DNA of 64,000 nucleotides from Hansfordia pulvinata. Lineage: Eukaryota; Ascomycota; Sordariomycetes; Xylariales. Location: the NCBI GenBank assembly GCA_006538405.1, contig BJKQ01000004.1, forward strand, positions 1,612,001-1,676,000, in the 5' to 3' direction. Position 1 is the stretch's first letter, and the number at the start of each line of letters is the position of its first letter. Shown piece after piece: positions 23,701 to 36,652 of the stretch. The notes beneath the pieces were generated by a model that was given only the letters and a program-made list of their open reading frames with translations, was not told where the DNA came from and searched no databases. The translations under genes were made by a program, and so were the position numbers.

Positions 23701-26700
23701 GCAGGCGTCTCCTGACTATTGGCCTTTTGATTGATGACCCTTTGACGTCGCCGGAGGGGCAGGTGCGGACGAGACTCGAGACTTTACGAGTAGGTAACTG
23801 TTGCTCTCTCCTCGCCTTGCCGAATGGCTTCACAGAACATTGTAGGAGTTACGTGTCTGGTCACGACGGAAGGTACACTCGATGCCTCGCTACCTACTCA
23901 TACTAGAGTAGTTTCTCCTGGGCATCCATCCCGTTTTTTTACCACCTTCTCCGAGCGCCTCTTGATGTTCCGTTTTCTGGTGTTGAGGCAGCCCCGTCTG
24001 ACGTGAGTCCATGGATGCGGTCCTATTTGTAGGTGCCTGCGGGAATAGGGGCCATTCGAAGGCTGCCCGTGCACACTCGCAAGACTCACCACCACTCAAG
24101 GTTACCAAACCAATAGCAGCCTCCAGATAGCACAGTTTCAGAAACACAGTGCTTTGGACAGCCTCCTCACAGCTCGGCCATTCCACCTCTATTACGAGCA
24201 TCTCCCCCCCGCCTTCCGCCGCGCACCGTCCGCCGTCCGCATTCGCACCTCCACCCGAAGTGGCTACGGTTCTTGGTACTTACGATGCACCCCTCTATCA
24301 CCGAGGGGAGGCAGCTACGCGTACTCGTAGGCAGGCAGGCAGGCAGACGGGTACATGTAGGTTAAGGCACTCGTAGGTAGCGGCGGGTGTCATCACTGCA
24401 TTATTCGTACTGGGGGTCATGACTGAACACCCCCACCATCAGATTGGATTCCACGGCAATCTACCCGCACATGTACTCGTATGCGTACTTCACGTTTCGT
24501 GCCTACCCTACCTCATGTAGTACGCGTGCCTCGTGCTGACGCATCATGACACCCTGGCGCAGGCACGGGACCTCGCCTCAGCTGCACATCTCATGGAGCG
24601 CCCCCGTGTGGCGCCATGGCCCATCGCTCTGCTCGTCCGGGGCAGCCGCCTGTGAAACAAAACAATGGGCCAGGCGAAACAACCTCCAACGATCCCGGCT
24701 TCCCACGCGATGGGGCCCTTCCACCAGAACACGCCCTTCAGACAGCACGGTGGCTCCCTCCCGGCATGCGCGTCACTGCCGCGGCCAGATTCGCAAGCGC
24801 TGTCGGCGGGGTCGCAGTGAGGAGAAGCGTTCATTCTGCTGCTCGAGCGACGAGGGTCATCAGCTCTTGTGATCCCTTTGGTTGCCATTCCCGCCGTGCT
24901 GATCTGCCGAGACTAGCTTCTCTCTAGTAGGCGTCAACGTGACTGGGGTACGGGGTTCATGTACCTCTGTCGTACGGACCCTTCGCCATACGTAGTTGAC
25001 CTCGCGGCTGAGAGCTGCACTTGAACTCTTGCCGTGCATGCCAAATATTGAGTACTCGTACCTATCCGTATGCTATACTATGAGTACGGGTAGCGTGGCA
25101 GGCACTGGAGGAGGCGTCAGTCAGGCCCAAGGAGTCCTCCCTGTCTCAATCTCCTGCGCAGTCCTAGCTGCAGGGGCAGGAAATTCGATTCCGCTGTTGG
25201 TGTCGTGCCAAGTTTGGGGCTTCAAGAGCACCACGCACGAAGAGTCTGCGCCAAAGAGAGAACCTCTATTGCCAGCTTGGACACTCGAACGCGTTCGGCA
25301 AATAACCAGAGCGACTGGCAGCAACTCATACAACCCCTTACCAAAAGGCAGACACCCGAGCGTGGCTTGTTCTGCTGCGAGTACTACATTGCATGGGTCT
25401 ACTCGTACTCCGCGCGTTTCTTTTCTGTCTCCGCACTGGCTCCGTAAAGAATTTCGAACTTGGCTTGACCTCGTGTCCCCGCCTCTCACGAGGAGGTTCC
25501 GACCGGCCATTTACTCGTATCATACACATGTAGGCACCTCGAAATGGACGGGGCTCTTTGTCTTCTTGCATGAGTGGCTAATGCACAAATCCGCGGGGTA
25601 TTTGGTGACAGGAGCTGCAAGTGAGTATTGCCCCCTGGACGAGTAAGTTTGTACCTAGGTGCCCAATCGGTTACGAGACAAGACGTGTCGCCTCTCGACC
25701 TGCGATGGAGCATGAGGAAGCCAAAACTCGGTTTGTGACGAGTTGCTACTTTCATTTTTTCCATACATCACCGATGAGGGGTTGTGTTTGGCTCGGGGTG
25801 GACAAGCAACCTCATGACCGGGGCTGACCACAGATCAGATACGAGTACCTCCAGTCTGTGGGCTCAGCTGGCTGGTGGGGTCTCTAGTAGCCATGCTCAG
25901 GTAGATGCGCAATGAGGTACGCGCCAGAAACGAGTCTACGCGTACAGTGTATTGTAGCGCGTGGGTATTGCACAAACAATGTACTTGCTAGTGGCGGTAC
26001 TCGCACACCGATCAACCAGTCAAGCAGCTGCCAGAGGTACAGAGCAGTAGGTACGGTACGCCAGGAGCTCGGAGGAGTCGACGTTGCGGGACAAGCGCAA
26101 CAAGCTGCGCAGCTTTGCGGCGTGGAAACCCCACTCGAAATAATAAGGGACCGATCCTCGCCAACTTGTCAGATGCGGGTATCGTCGCTGCAGTCCCAGC
26201 CGAAGGGTTGCTGGGACGAAGGAGCACCCGTACCTGGGTCCAGAGAGCCGGTGTCCTCGTACGAGTACTCGTCATGAACGGGACCAGCCCTGCGAGGCTG
26301 ACGAGGCTTGCTTGCCATGATTTCCGTTCTTCTGCAGGGAGTGAGGGCGCATAGGAGTACTCCGTAAGGGCCGGTATTTGGAGCCGTACTCGAAGTCCGA
26401 GATGCTTCTGTTGGAAACACCTGTCCGTGTTGTTTAACGTTCAACGATGCGCACTCGAGAAGCGATGCGGGCGATGCTGCAGTTCGAATTTCAGCCTCAT
26501 TCATTCATTCATCAGTGCTGCGTACTCGCACCGCAAGCGCATGCGCCTTTGTCTACATGCATCTCAGCAGACTGGAAGACCCCAGCCCTACACGTACTAC
26601 ATGACGCATCAGACAACAGGTTGGCATCTAGGGATGCTTACCGACTCCGACGAGGGCATGCATCTGCGAGTAGATACGGATCTCTGAAAGCGTGGCCTCC

Positions 26701-28059
26701 TGCGTCAAACCCTGTTATGTACATGAAAGTTAGGAAGATCTCGCTTCTTAGGAACGGCACGAGTAGGGTGCCTGATGAGCGACCCAAACAAACGTTTCCA
26801 GGGACTCGATGGCCACGCTCCGCTGCCAAAAGAAAAGAGCCCACGGCGAAAAACACCAGGCCGTGCAGGCCCAATCCCCCCGCCGGGCCCGTCCCGCGCT
26901 GGGCATCGGATTGTATGGATGCGTGTGGAAGGTAGGTACCTAAAGTTTATATCCCCTTGTACCCGGCGTACATGTACGTGAAGTGCGAGTACCTAAGACG
27001 TGCAAGCTGGTCGAGCCCAGTGCGAGTCCGCGCCAGAGCCCGCCATTTTCGCGGAGCCCAGATGCTGGGCCGAGGTATCCGCAACATGGGGCATGACGAT
27101 GCGGTGGCAAAAGTCACGCCCCGCGTAGCTTAGGTACGTGAACCTAGAAGTATGACCCTGGAACGACACTGCAGCAGCTACGCTTGTACGAGTACCTAGA
27201 ATGCCAGGGTACATCCAATGAGCTCATGGCACAAATTTGCGGGCTCTGTCTTTTATTTGGATGACCCCCCCTCTTCCCGCCCGCCGACTCCCGCACGCCG
27301 CCATCGAATTTTGCGGATTACCGCCTAGCGGGCCTTGTTATTGTTGTTCAATGTTGCTTCCCTCTGTTTTTATTCTCCGGCCTGTCGTTTTGTTATCTGT
27401 TATTGTTCTCTGTGTACCCCGATTCTTCCTCACGCCCCCTGAACCATCCAGCAGCCCACGCCCTGTCCAGCCTCGCCAGAACAGGTCAGGGCGCGCACGG
27501 CAGTCTGTCTCTGAGGCTGTCTTTTGTTATCCGTCTACAGTTCTCCCTTCCCCCTCGACTGCATCGCGTCGTCCAGCCTGCGCACGGCCTGGTCGCACAC
27601 CTGCCCCGTTTTGACTTTGTGCCACCTTCTTCAAGGTACATGTACTAGAAGGCTACATACCTGATAGGTACACTACACCTGCAGACAAGACGTCAAGTAA
27701 GGTACCTGTGGCATTCTCGACCTGCCTGGCCTGGGCCTGCAAATGTTTGCGAGGACCAGCATCGGACACGCATAAACGGCGCCACCCACCCAGGCACATT
27801 GCCCAGTTCCATTGCGCCTTTGCTGTGAGCCCAAACGCCTCGTCTCTGCCGCACACCGACAGCGCAGCTTTCTTTCGGCAGCTGCCTGTGCAACTCTTCC
27901 ACAGGCCACATAAGGAGGTAGAGTAAGGAGGTAGACAAGCGGCGCTGTGCTGCTTCTTGCAGGCGGTCTTCAGGCTGCTGTCGTCGAGTGATTCCGGTCC
28001 TTGGCTCGTGGTCGGTGTAGGTACACGAGCCTGCCCGTGCTGTGCCCCGTACATTCACG

Positions 28060-28721
28060 GCCTAGTACCACCTGAAATTCGGCTTACCTCCCTGCCGCCT
28101 GCCCACCCACCCACCCAAATCCTGCCGCACGCCTGGCCTGACTCTTCTTTCTCCCAAGCCAAGCCGGCCGGCTTTTCTAGCCACTCTACTCCCAATCACC
28201 ACCTCCATCCCTCCCCTCCCCATCCGCCGCCGCCGCGACCGTCTGTTCCGCCAGTCTGTCGGTGGCCATTTCCTGCCTCGCATCCAGCTCTCCCCAGCTC
28301 GACTCTGGCCTCACCCGGCCGTCTGCATCACGCCTGCGCCCGCTGCGTGGTTGTGCGTTCTGCGCCATCCATACGCCTGCATCGACGCATCTCGCGCATC
28401 TTCGCTTGGGATCCCAACCCCCAGACCCCGACCCCCCTGCACCATCAGAGGCTGCCCTGTTACACCCTCTGACTCGCGACTTGCGTCTAGCAGCTTGCAT
28501 GACTGCGCGATCGCTTCGGTTTGCTTGATCTTTAAACCTCGGCTCCCGCGCGCCCTCTCCTGCTCGCCGGCCGCCTTGCTGCTCCTCGCGTCTCAGCTCA
28601 ACATCCGCTTGGCGCCTCAGCCGCTACTGCTTCTCTCCCTGCATCAGCACGGGAGCCACAGCCTGTTGGCAGTTCACCGCAGCGCTCCCGGCCCCTTGAC
28701 CTCTATTTTTTGTTATCCAGG
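28060..28721 (+). promoter_or_regulatory. C/T-rich leader/promoter of the Pin4 gene
   Basis: About 660 nt of strongly pyrimidine-rich plus strand end at TTTTTTGTTATCCAG immediately before the Pin4 ATG. Pyrimidine-rich DNA of this kind is typical around ascomycete transcription starts. The final T-rich tract plus CAG could also be the acceptor of a 5' UTR intron. Confidence 0.5.
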
Positions 28722-30684
28722 ATGAACCAACAACAGCAGCACGACATGTATTACGACTACCCGGCTTCTTCAGCCAACAGATCACCAGGCTCCATGAGAC
28801 CTGGCTACAACACCATAGGTCTCTCCTCCGGCCTGGGAGGTAGAGGAGGCCGCCAGCCTATCGATAACCTCGGGCACCTTTACTCCGGCGATGACCGTTC
28901 AGGGCCGGCAGCTATGATTCACTGCCGCGATTCGATAGGCTCGGCCCCAACGGAATGCAATCATCTTATATGCTGGATAACAGCCAGACCTGGGGCTACA
29001 ATGGGGGCCTGGCCACCGTGGACGCGAACGGCAGGATGGGCCCCCGGGGCGTCAACCGTCGCGCCGCCCTCCCAACCGTAAGCTCTTTGTTCGCCCGGAA
29101 CGGGGACCGCACCTAATGCTAACTACTGCACCCTGCAGACCTGGACTGATCAGCCAAGCATGGGCATGGTTTATGACCCTGCCGCCAATATGGGACTGAA
29201 CGGAAGTGACCACGACCTGGCCAGTATGGCTGGCCATGCCGCAGACTCGCGCGGCATGATGAGCACGCCCGGCTCAGATGCTGAGCAACTCATTCCGACC
29301 GCCATTGTCATCAAGAACATCCAATTCCAATGTCGCAAGGAGATTCTGCAAGGCCTGATGGCCTCGCTCAACCTACCCCAGCCATATGCCTTCAACTATC
29401 ATTTCGACAAGGGTGTCTTCCGTGGGTTGGCCTTCGCCAATTTCTCCACAGCTGAAGACACCGCGGTTGTCATTCAGAAAATGAACGGTAGAGATGTGAT
29501 GGGCCGGAAGCTCAGAGTCGAGTACAAGAAGATGCTGCCCCAGGATGAGCGGGACAGAATTGATCGCGAGAAGCGTGAGAAGCGTGGCCAGCTCGAGGAG
29601 CAGCACCGTGCTCCACTCCCCATGCATCAGCAGAGCGTCATTCAGGCCGCTCTTGGTGCTGGCGGCAACAAACAGCCCGGCGGCTCTTCACCCCTCAGTA
29701 CGTCTCCCCATGCGGCTATGTCATTTTACACCATCCCATGTCTACGAGCTAATCGAAACGTGCAGAGGATATCGATCTGAACGACCCATCAACCCTCGAG
29801 TTCTACACCTCCCTGACCCTGTTCAAGAACGACCCCACGCGAGAGGTGCACATCTTTTCGCCCGATGTATCGCCCGAGCAGCGCCGCCAGATTCACATCA
29901 TTGCCCATAACATGGGTCTTGAGCATCGATCGGTCGGCGAGGCTGACCGCAGACAAATTCAGATTATGAAAAGGCCTCAAAACTCGCCGCCTGTCCACTC
30001 CCAGAATCAGATGCCCAACGTCTCCTGGGAAGACCACAGGCGCGGGCTCAGCCGCGCTGCCACATTTGACTTTGCAGAGTCTCGGGCGGCTAATGCCTAT
30101 CACAGCTTTGGCAGGCATGGCCAAGGTCCTACTCTGGAGCTTCCAGGCAGCCCCGAACACGGCATTCCCAACAACCTGCGCGCCGCCAAAAGTTTTGCCG
30201 ACCTGCGCACGCACAGCCCGAGCCCGGCACCTTCTGGGTCTAGCTATGCTGGCCTAGGCAATGGCCTGGGCGCACGCTACGGGGACTTCTCCCAGACGTC
30301 CCTGACCACGCCGCCCAATTTAACACCCACATCGGCCCAGAATGCCGCCTCCAGCGCCGAGGCCCTACTTGCTAGCAACATGGGCTCAATGAGCTTGGGC
30401 TTTGATTCAAATGCGCAGACCATGCGCTCTCGGGAAAACGTGGGGGCAATTGGTAGCCAGAGGCCTAGTGCCAACGGCAACAGCCGCAACGCCCCAGACC
30501 GGCAGCCCCGGGGTCCCGAGTGGGGTGACGCCAATCAGGGCTTTGGAGTTCGCAGTCGCGGCCATGTGCAGAGAGGCAGTGGTGAGTTCCAACGCAACAC
30601 GAGTCACGACCGATCGTCTTCTAACCCGTTACTGCAGATTCATCCGACGCCGGGCGCAACTCTGGCAACTCTCGATTTCACTGA
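28722..30684 (+). CDS. pin4: Pin4-like RNA-binding protein (RRM plus R3H), one frame break in exon 1
   Basis: Four exons, 28722..29077, 29139..29697, 29766..30581 and 30638..30684, about 592 residues once one base is restored. Introns have good donors (GTAAGC, GTACGT, GTGAGT), GCTAAC-type branch points and CAG acceptors. The last 47-nt exon ends ...GNSRFH, as I recall for filamentous-fungal homologues. An N-terminal Gln/Tyr/Gly-rich segment is followed by an RRM (IPTAIVIKNI, then the RNP1 FRGLAFANF) and an R3H domain (DPSTLEFYTSLTLFKND, RRQIHIIAHNMGLEHRS). A long Ser/Asn-rich tail follows. Yeast Pin4/Mdt1 acts with the Rad53 checkpoint; fission-yeast Cip1/Cip2 affect stress mRNA stability. 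Exon 1 reads MNQQQQHDMYYDYP in one frame but YDSLPRFDRLGPNG and SSYMLDNSQTWGYNGG in the next, with a -1 break near 28908-28913. Confidence 0.88.
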
Positions 30685-33061
30685 TGGAGTGGAATGATTG
30701 CCGCCCAATTCCCATCCGGGCCACCGAGACCCGAGCTGAACGGCCAACGCCAACCTCCCCAACGATGAGAGACGATTAACGAACGACATAGAATTACCAC
30801 TACGCGTGGCCGCTATATTCCCCCTGAGTGTCCCAGCCACGTGGTCACTCGACGATCTGAATGCTTTGACGAATTGCCTGTCTTTGGCCTCTCGCAACCA
30901 AAAGCGCGCGGGGGGCTTAATTACCATCTTGTAATATTATATCTGATTCTTGCGATGTCTTTTGGTTTTTTGGAATCTGTTGTTACTTGCTTGGCTGAAC
31001 CGGCATGGATAGGCGCGATTTTCTACGTCTTGCACACAAAGCCCATCAGTGGACAGAGTCGATCCGGGTTTGCCTCGGCCAGTGTCTGATCCTGGTGGCC
31101 GGCACTCTTGCGAGCCGCGTCGGCAGACCGCGCCCTCGCTTGGTCATCCCGCTAACCGACGCTACAAACACCACGGCATTTCCGGACACGATACAGCAGC
31201 AAATGGGCAACCATTCACGGCATCACGACTCTCAAAACTCCTATACCCTCGGGGGTCCCGGGCTTCCGCCGCGGCTAGGATTTCCCTCCTGCGGCGGCAA
31301 GCCGGAAGGCCCCTTGACGACGGTTACGCTGTTATGACGCACATGCGCATCGATAGATGGCAAAGCGACGCTCTCCCAGTTGACTTGGATGGACATGGCA
31401 GATACCGATTAATTACTGGCCAAGAGCATGCCAGGCCTCGGGAGACCGCCACGAGCCAGGTTGGGTATCAGGAGCGCCAGGATATGAAGAACGATTCAAC
31501 GAAGACGAACGGCATAGTTGGTTTTGATGCACAGGAGGGCGCTGTGGAAATCGATGATGTGAGACGATTTGGGAGAAGCAAAAATAGTCGCGAGAAATGA
31601 TGCATATTCTGGTTCCTGCTATGATTTCCTGTTGTACTCTGGCTGTGTGCATCGAATGCGTCGATGGGGGATGTGCTGTTTAGTGAAGGGTGTTCAAGAC
31701 ATTGAGGCAGTCCATCTTTGTGTGGGCGATGTCAGTCAGCTTGGCCCAACTTGGCGCCCGCCATGGCGTACGTACGGTTGAGTGCTCGCACTCTGCGGAC
31801 AGGGTGCCGGTGCCTAATGTGGCGAAAAGGGGCGCAGCGGGTGAGGCTGAGGCCCACCCGACTGCACTAATGAGGTGAGGAAGAAGCCGAAGTGGGATGG
31901 TATTTTTTCTTCTCCAAGACTGGTAAGTGGTAATCTGCACGAGAAACCCGATCCTCCCTCCATACGGCGTATACGCGCGAGGGCCTGGTGTTGGCGGCGG
32001 CGATTGCGAGGCTTATTAATCTCCTGTGCAGTCCACTGCGGCCGCCTGTGAAGGGTAAGGGGAAGCCCACCCCCCACCACCCGAAAAGCCGCACCCGAGC
32101 TCTGCTGGCTGTCCGGCAATGGGCTGCCGACACGGGGCAGCACAACGAGCGTGTCCGTCAGTCGACGACGAGAGTCCTGAGGAGTTACGAGTGCTCACTC
32201 TTATGGTCATTTGATTGGCTGTGAGACGGAATCTATTCTTGTCGACGACGTGTCTCGCGTCCTACGGACGGACGGGCTGACTGACTGACTGGTACGAGTA
32301 GGCCAAGACTGATGACTGACTGCATACATACCTATGTACGAGTAGGTGTGTGGTCTACGGAGTAGGAGTACTCTTCGTAAGTAGGACTGCTGATGAGCCA
32401 TGCATACGAGTACTCCTCTCCTCTCCTCCTCCTCCCTCAGGCCGGGGCAGGCTGTGGTCGCCGACGGCGGCCGCGACGTTACGCAGGGGTCATCAGCAAG
32501 GGTTTTCCAGCATGTCAGCATGAGGTACGGGGCGTCAGCAAGATAAACAAGGACTCGATATATTAACATCGGAGTTGTTCAGAATGCCATTGGAGGGGGA
32601 TGCCGGGACCCTGGCACGCCTGGCACCCGCCCGCTGTCGGGCTGAGCGGCGCGTCCCACTTTTCCGGGCTATACGACCAAGAGCCGGGCTTTAGACGTCT
32701 TGGCCCCTGACAAAAGTAACCAGGCTTACTTGTCGCGGCGTCCATGGCGCCTGGGCATGCATCGATAGACCTCGTTGCCGGCAAGATCCGCCTGGGAAGG
32801 CTGGCTCTCAAAACAGGGCTCACCCCCATGGCTGCCGTGGCGGCGACTTGGAGAGGCTGGCCACCCAACGACGTCCTGCTTCCCGACGACCATCGCCCGA
32901 GTCCCTCTCTCGAGCATCGAGGCAGGCAGAGAGACCGAGTCACCTCAAAAAACACACGCCGGCGCAGCGATCTTCTGGGTCTTTGGTCTTTGGTCTATCG
33001 GGCGACCTCACACTGCATCAAGCGATGAGTGCTCGTGGCTGAAAGAAGCCTCAGTGTCGCC
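30685..33061. other. Intergenic region between tandem genes
   Basis: About 2.4 kb with no gene that I can support. TACGAGTA copies lie at about 32291, 32338 and 32404, and TGACTGACTGACT near 32278-32290. The last 200 nt are presumably the promoter and leader of the DUF3433 gene. Confidence 0.5.
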
Positions 33062-36000
33062 ATGTCACACGTCTCGACAGCGCCCCGCGCGGCCAGAGGC
33101 GGGTTCGACGCGCTCCCGCGCCCCTCACACTCTTCCGACTCCGACGGCGACGAATTCGGAGTCCGCGCACGCCAGTATCGAGACCTCTCTGAAGAGTGCG
33201 AGGAGCGCTTCCGCAGCGTCAGCCCTAACTCCGACTACGAAGGCAGGGGATACGACGCGCAACCTCACGATATTCACCACCATGCGGCCCCCGGCGCAGG
33301 GCAGCCCACCCGTGGGAGCGTGGATGCGTCCCGGACCTCGTCATACTCGGACGTTACCAAATTCCATGCCCAGGGCGCCGCGCACCGCGGGTTTTACTCG
33401 CCGGCTGCCGAGAAGCATGCGATGGGATCGCCGCCAGACCAGCGCCGGCCAAACTACAAGCCTTCCGCCCTGAGGTGGCCCTTTCTTACGATCCTGCTCA
33501 TTGCCCTGCTTGGTCTCCTGGCCATGGTTGTCTACGCCCTGCGCCAGCTTCCGTACCGCGACGCCCAACTCCAAATACTGGGCAAGCGTGACGTGCCACA
33601 GCTGGCGCTGGGCAAACGAGTCGTCGCCGCCAGCGACCTTCCCTCCGGGGACGAGCCGTGGCCAACGGGCCTTGTCTTGGCCTCTCGGGCCGACGAGCCA
33701 GAGGAGGCCAGCAAGGGCGAAGAAACAGCGCCCGGGGCCGGTGCAACTTCGAAAGATTCAGACACCCCCGCAGGATCGGCCACGAACTCACCTGGACCGA
33801 CAGCAGGCGGTCCCACGGATACGAAAGCTACAGGAGGGGGTGCGACGACGGCGCCACCAGCGGTGACCACGTCTCCAGGGTCAAATGGCGGCGACGGCGG
33901 CACCACTGCCACCTCCTCCCCGAAACATGGTGACCCCAAGATGAAGGACCCTTCAGATCACGGATCAGTCGACACGCCCATGACCAGGACGGAATCGCCT
34001 GACGACACCACCGACCTTCCCGATGATTCCGACGATGGGCCGACAAGCTTCACGGTGGCCCCAAGCAAGGCAACCGATGACTACGGCAACGTCGGGACTA
34101 CCCGTACCATCACCCAAGACCCTGGCAAGACCACAGTGTCTCCCGAAGAGCCCGGAACCACCACGCCGCCGCCCGTTGTCTCTACCGGGGAATACACAAT
34201 ACCTCCTTCCAATCACGGGCAGGTTGGGGAGACCATCACTCAAGATGACGACGTGACGAGCACCAAGGCCACTACGGACTTTGGGCATGTCGACGAAACC
34301 GTCACCCAAGGCGACCCTCACCCGACCCGGCCTCCCTCTAATCATGGCCCGGTTGGCACGACGATCAGCTCTGTGACCCAGTCTCCCTCTGATTTCGGGC
34401 CTGTTGACAAGACCGTCACCGGGGACGGTAGCACCGGCATAGTAACGGTCAATCCTTCTGACTACGGTCCTGTGGAGACGGTGGTTGTTGTCCCTGGCAA
34501 AGACAAGGAGCAGGGGGACGACGACGACGACGACAAGCCTACCAAGACGCAGCCTTTGCCCCCGGCGTACGTGACTGCTGCGCCGACGACCTTGACCAAC
34601 TCGAAAGGAGAGGCAACCGCGACTTCCACTGCCACGCCGGCCCCCGTGTCGACCCCGAAAACGGTGGTGTACGCCGATTCCAAGGGGCAGCCAACCTCGA
34701 CCCAGGTCACCAATGTCGAGGCGAAGCCGACGACACTGATCGAAACCAACGCAAAGGGCGTCGAGACCACCGTGGTTAGATACCCATCTTCTGTCCCCGT
34801 CAGCACATCATCCGAGACGAGCACGTTGACAGACGACCAAGGCAAACCGACCAAGACCGAGCTGAGAAAGTTCCTGGTAACGCCGTCGGTTACCGTCGAG
34901 ACCGACTCGGATGGCGTGCCGACTGCGACCGAGACGAGCTACAACGCCGTCCCGTCAGAGTACGCGGGCGATAGCAATACAGTCGAGACCTTGTCGTATA
35001 TCTCTTGGGGCGAGTACTTTGTCGGCATGTTCCTCCCGACTCTGCTGGCCATGATCCTCGGCTGGCCGATCCGCATCCTGGACCAGAACGCCAGGAGTTT
35101 CCAGCCCTTCCACGAACTGACCCGCCCTGGCGGCGTCACGGGGGCGCGCTCGGTGTGTCTGGAGACCGGCGGGTGGGGAGGCATATACAGCACCGCTCGC
35201 TGGGTCGTCAAAGGGCAGGTGACGGTGATTGCGAGCACGGTCCTCGTTCTCGCATCGGCGCTGCTCGTGCCCCTCTCGGCAGAGGCCATCTCGCTCGACC
35301 TGCGCGGGGACTGCGTTCGCGGCAGCGGGAATGCGCAGGGGTGCCAGTACGTGCTCAGCACCAGGAGCCAGGCCATCCACGCCACCATCAGCCTGCTGGC
35401 CGTGATGGCGCTGGCCGTCCTGGTGCTCATGGCCTACGCGGCCCGGTGGCAGACGGGCGTGCGGACCAACCCCTGGAGCATCTGCGGCATCGCCGCCCTC
35501 TCGCTCAACGACGAGGTCCGGAAGCTGTTCACCAGCCTGCCGGCCGGGATCGACGCCAGCAAGATCCCTCTGAAGCTGCTCGGGTCCGTCCTGGGCCACC
35601 GGCGGTTCACGCTTGGGTACTACTACAACGCGACGGGGACGCTGGAGTACGGCTTCATGCTGCAGGAGGACGGCGCCGCCGAAGCCAGCTCGGAGGAGCG
35701 GACCCCCGAGATGCGCCCGAGCCAGACAACGCGGAGCGAGGGGGACTCTCTGCTCGGCCAGCAACGAGACCACGAGGGCGCGCACATGCAGACCAAGCAC
35801 AACCTGCCGTTCCTCATGCTGGGGTACCTGGGCAGGGGCACACTGGTGGCTGTCCTTGTCGGCCTGCTGGTCCTGATCCTCTACTACAACAACACGGGCG
35901 GGGAGTCGGCGTTCGAGGACTTCATGTCAAGCGAGTCGTTCGGCCTGCGCTTCCTCTTCACCGGGGTGGGCATCATCATCACCTACTTCTGGGCCTCCTT

Positions 36001-36652
36001 CTTCAACAGTAAGTCTCATCAACAACCCATGCAACTCGCAACCTCGCCAGCGCAGTGCGCGCGCGCGCGCGAGAAACACACCGGCATCACTGTTCACTGA
36101 CGCAATCGTCCCACAGGCATCGCGGTGATGAGCCCGTACCTCCTCCTGTCGCAGACGCCCCACGTCGCGCGCCGGTCGATCCTGCTGTCGCCCCCGACCA
36201 ACGCCTTCTCGGGCCTGTGGTCCGCGATCCGGCGCCGCCACGCGTTCCTGGCCGTGGTGGCCGCCACGTCGATCCTGTCCGAGTTCCTGCCCATCTTCCT
36301 GGCCGAGGTGCCCTTCCGCGTCTCGCAGGCCTACATCGTGCACCTGGTCTGCACGTGGTCGGCCACGGGCATCCTCTTCGTCATGCTTGCCGTCGTGCTC
36401 GGCTCCTTCTTCGTCACCTGGCCGCACATGCCCCTCGACCCCTCGACCGTCGCGGGAGCCATGTACTACGTCTGCGACTCGGCCCTGCTGGGCCACCTCG
36501 AGGGCGGCGCCAGCCTGCTCGGCCGCGCCGAGCGCGACCAGCGCGTCAACGCCATGGGCCTGCGCTACCGGTTCGGCGAGATGAGGGGCGCCAGCAACTG
36601 CAAGAAGCGCATCGGCGTCGACGTCTCGGACGACAGGCTGCAGAGTGCGTGA
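33062..36652 (+). CDS. Large DUF3433 membrane protein with repetitive Thr/Pro-rich ectodomain
   Basis: Two exons, 33062..36008 and 36117..36652, give 1160 residues; the intron has GTAAGT and CCACAG. A charged soluble N-terminus (about 1-135) precedes one transmembrane helix (WPFLTILLIALLGLLAMV, near 138-158). A long acidic Thr/Ser/Pro/Gly-rich stretch (about 180-640) follows, containing seven short repeats. The C-terminal third has about seven transmembrane segments with conserved blocks such as SWGEYFVGMFLPTLLAM, GWPIRILDQNARSFQPFHEL and VLGHRRFTLGYYYN, which match the DUF3433 family of fungal membrane proteins of unknown function. I infer that the repetitive part is extracellular or luminal and O-glycosylated, like a wall-spanning stalk. 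The start is the first ATG in frame (33062). No frame problem is seen across 3.5 kb. Confidence 0.85.
33949..34490 (+). repeat. Seven coding repeats in the DUF3433 ectodomain
   Basis: A core of S/T-D/N-H/Y/F-G-x-V followed by a TVT- or TIT-like element recurs near 33950, 34072, 34207, 34273, 34333, 34384 and 34456 (for example PSNHGPVGTTI, PSDFGPVDKTVT, PSDYGPVETVV). Spacing is irregular, 15-45 residues, so these are diverged tandem duplications. Confidence 0.85.

Larger units (their letters stand above)
12785..28721. other. Gene-poor region of about 16 kb
   Basis: No domain-bearing or clearly spliced gene was found on either strand. Elsewhere in the window there is one gene per 3-4 kb. GC content looks ordinary by eye, so this is not an AT-rich repeat-mutated block. 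About 20 of the window's TACGAGTA/TACTCGTA copies fall here, with several GGTACCT sites, a short minisatellite, A and T homopolymers, and a C/T-rich stretch before the Pin4 gene. The longest open frames (for example 15397-16194 and 24996-25646) have no coding character that I can see. Low-confidence coding possibilities are listed separately at 18.4-20.4 kb. Confidence 0.55.

Noticed and set aside
24996..25646. Plus-strand open frame of 216 codons in the gene-poor block
   Set aside because: No protein-like motif or codon bias; it contains TACTCGTA motif copies seen otherwise only between genes.
34955..36012. Long open frames on both strands across the DUF3433 gene
   Set aside because: They are shadows of the real frame caused by C/G-rich third positions; they lack the transmembrane pattern seen in the true frame.
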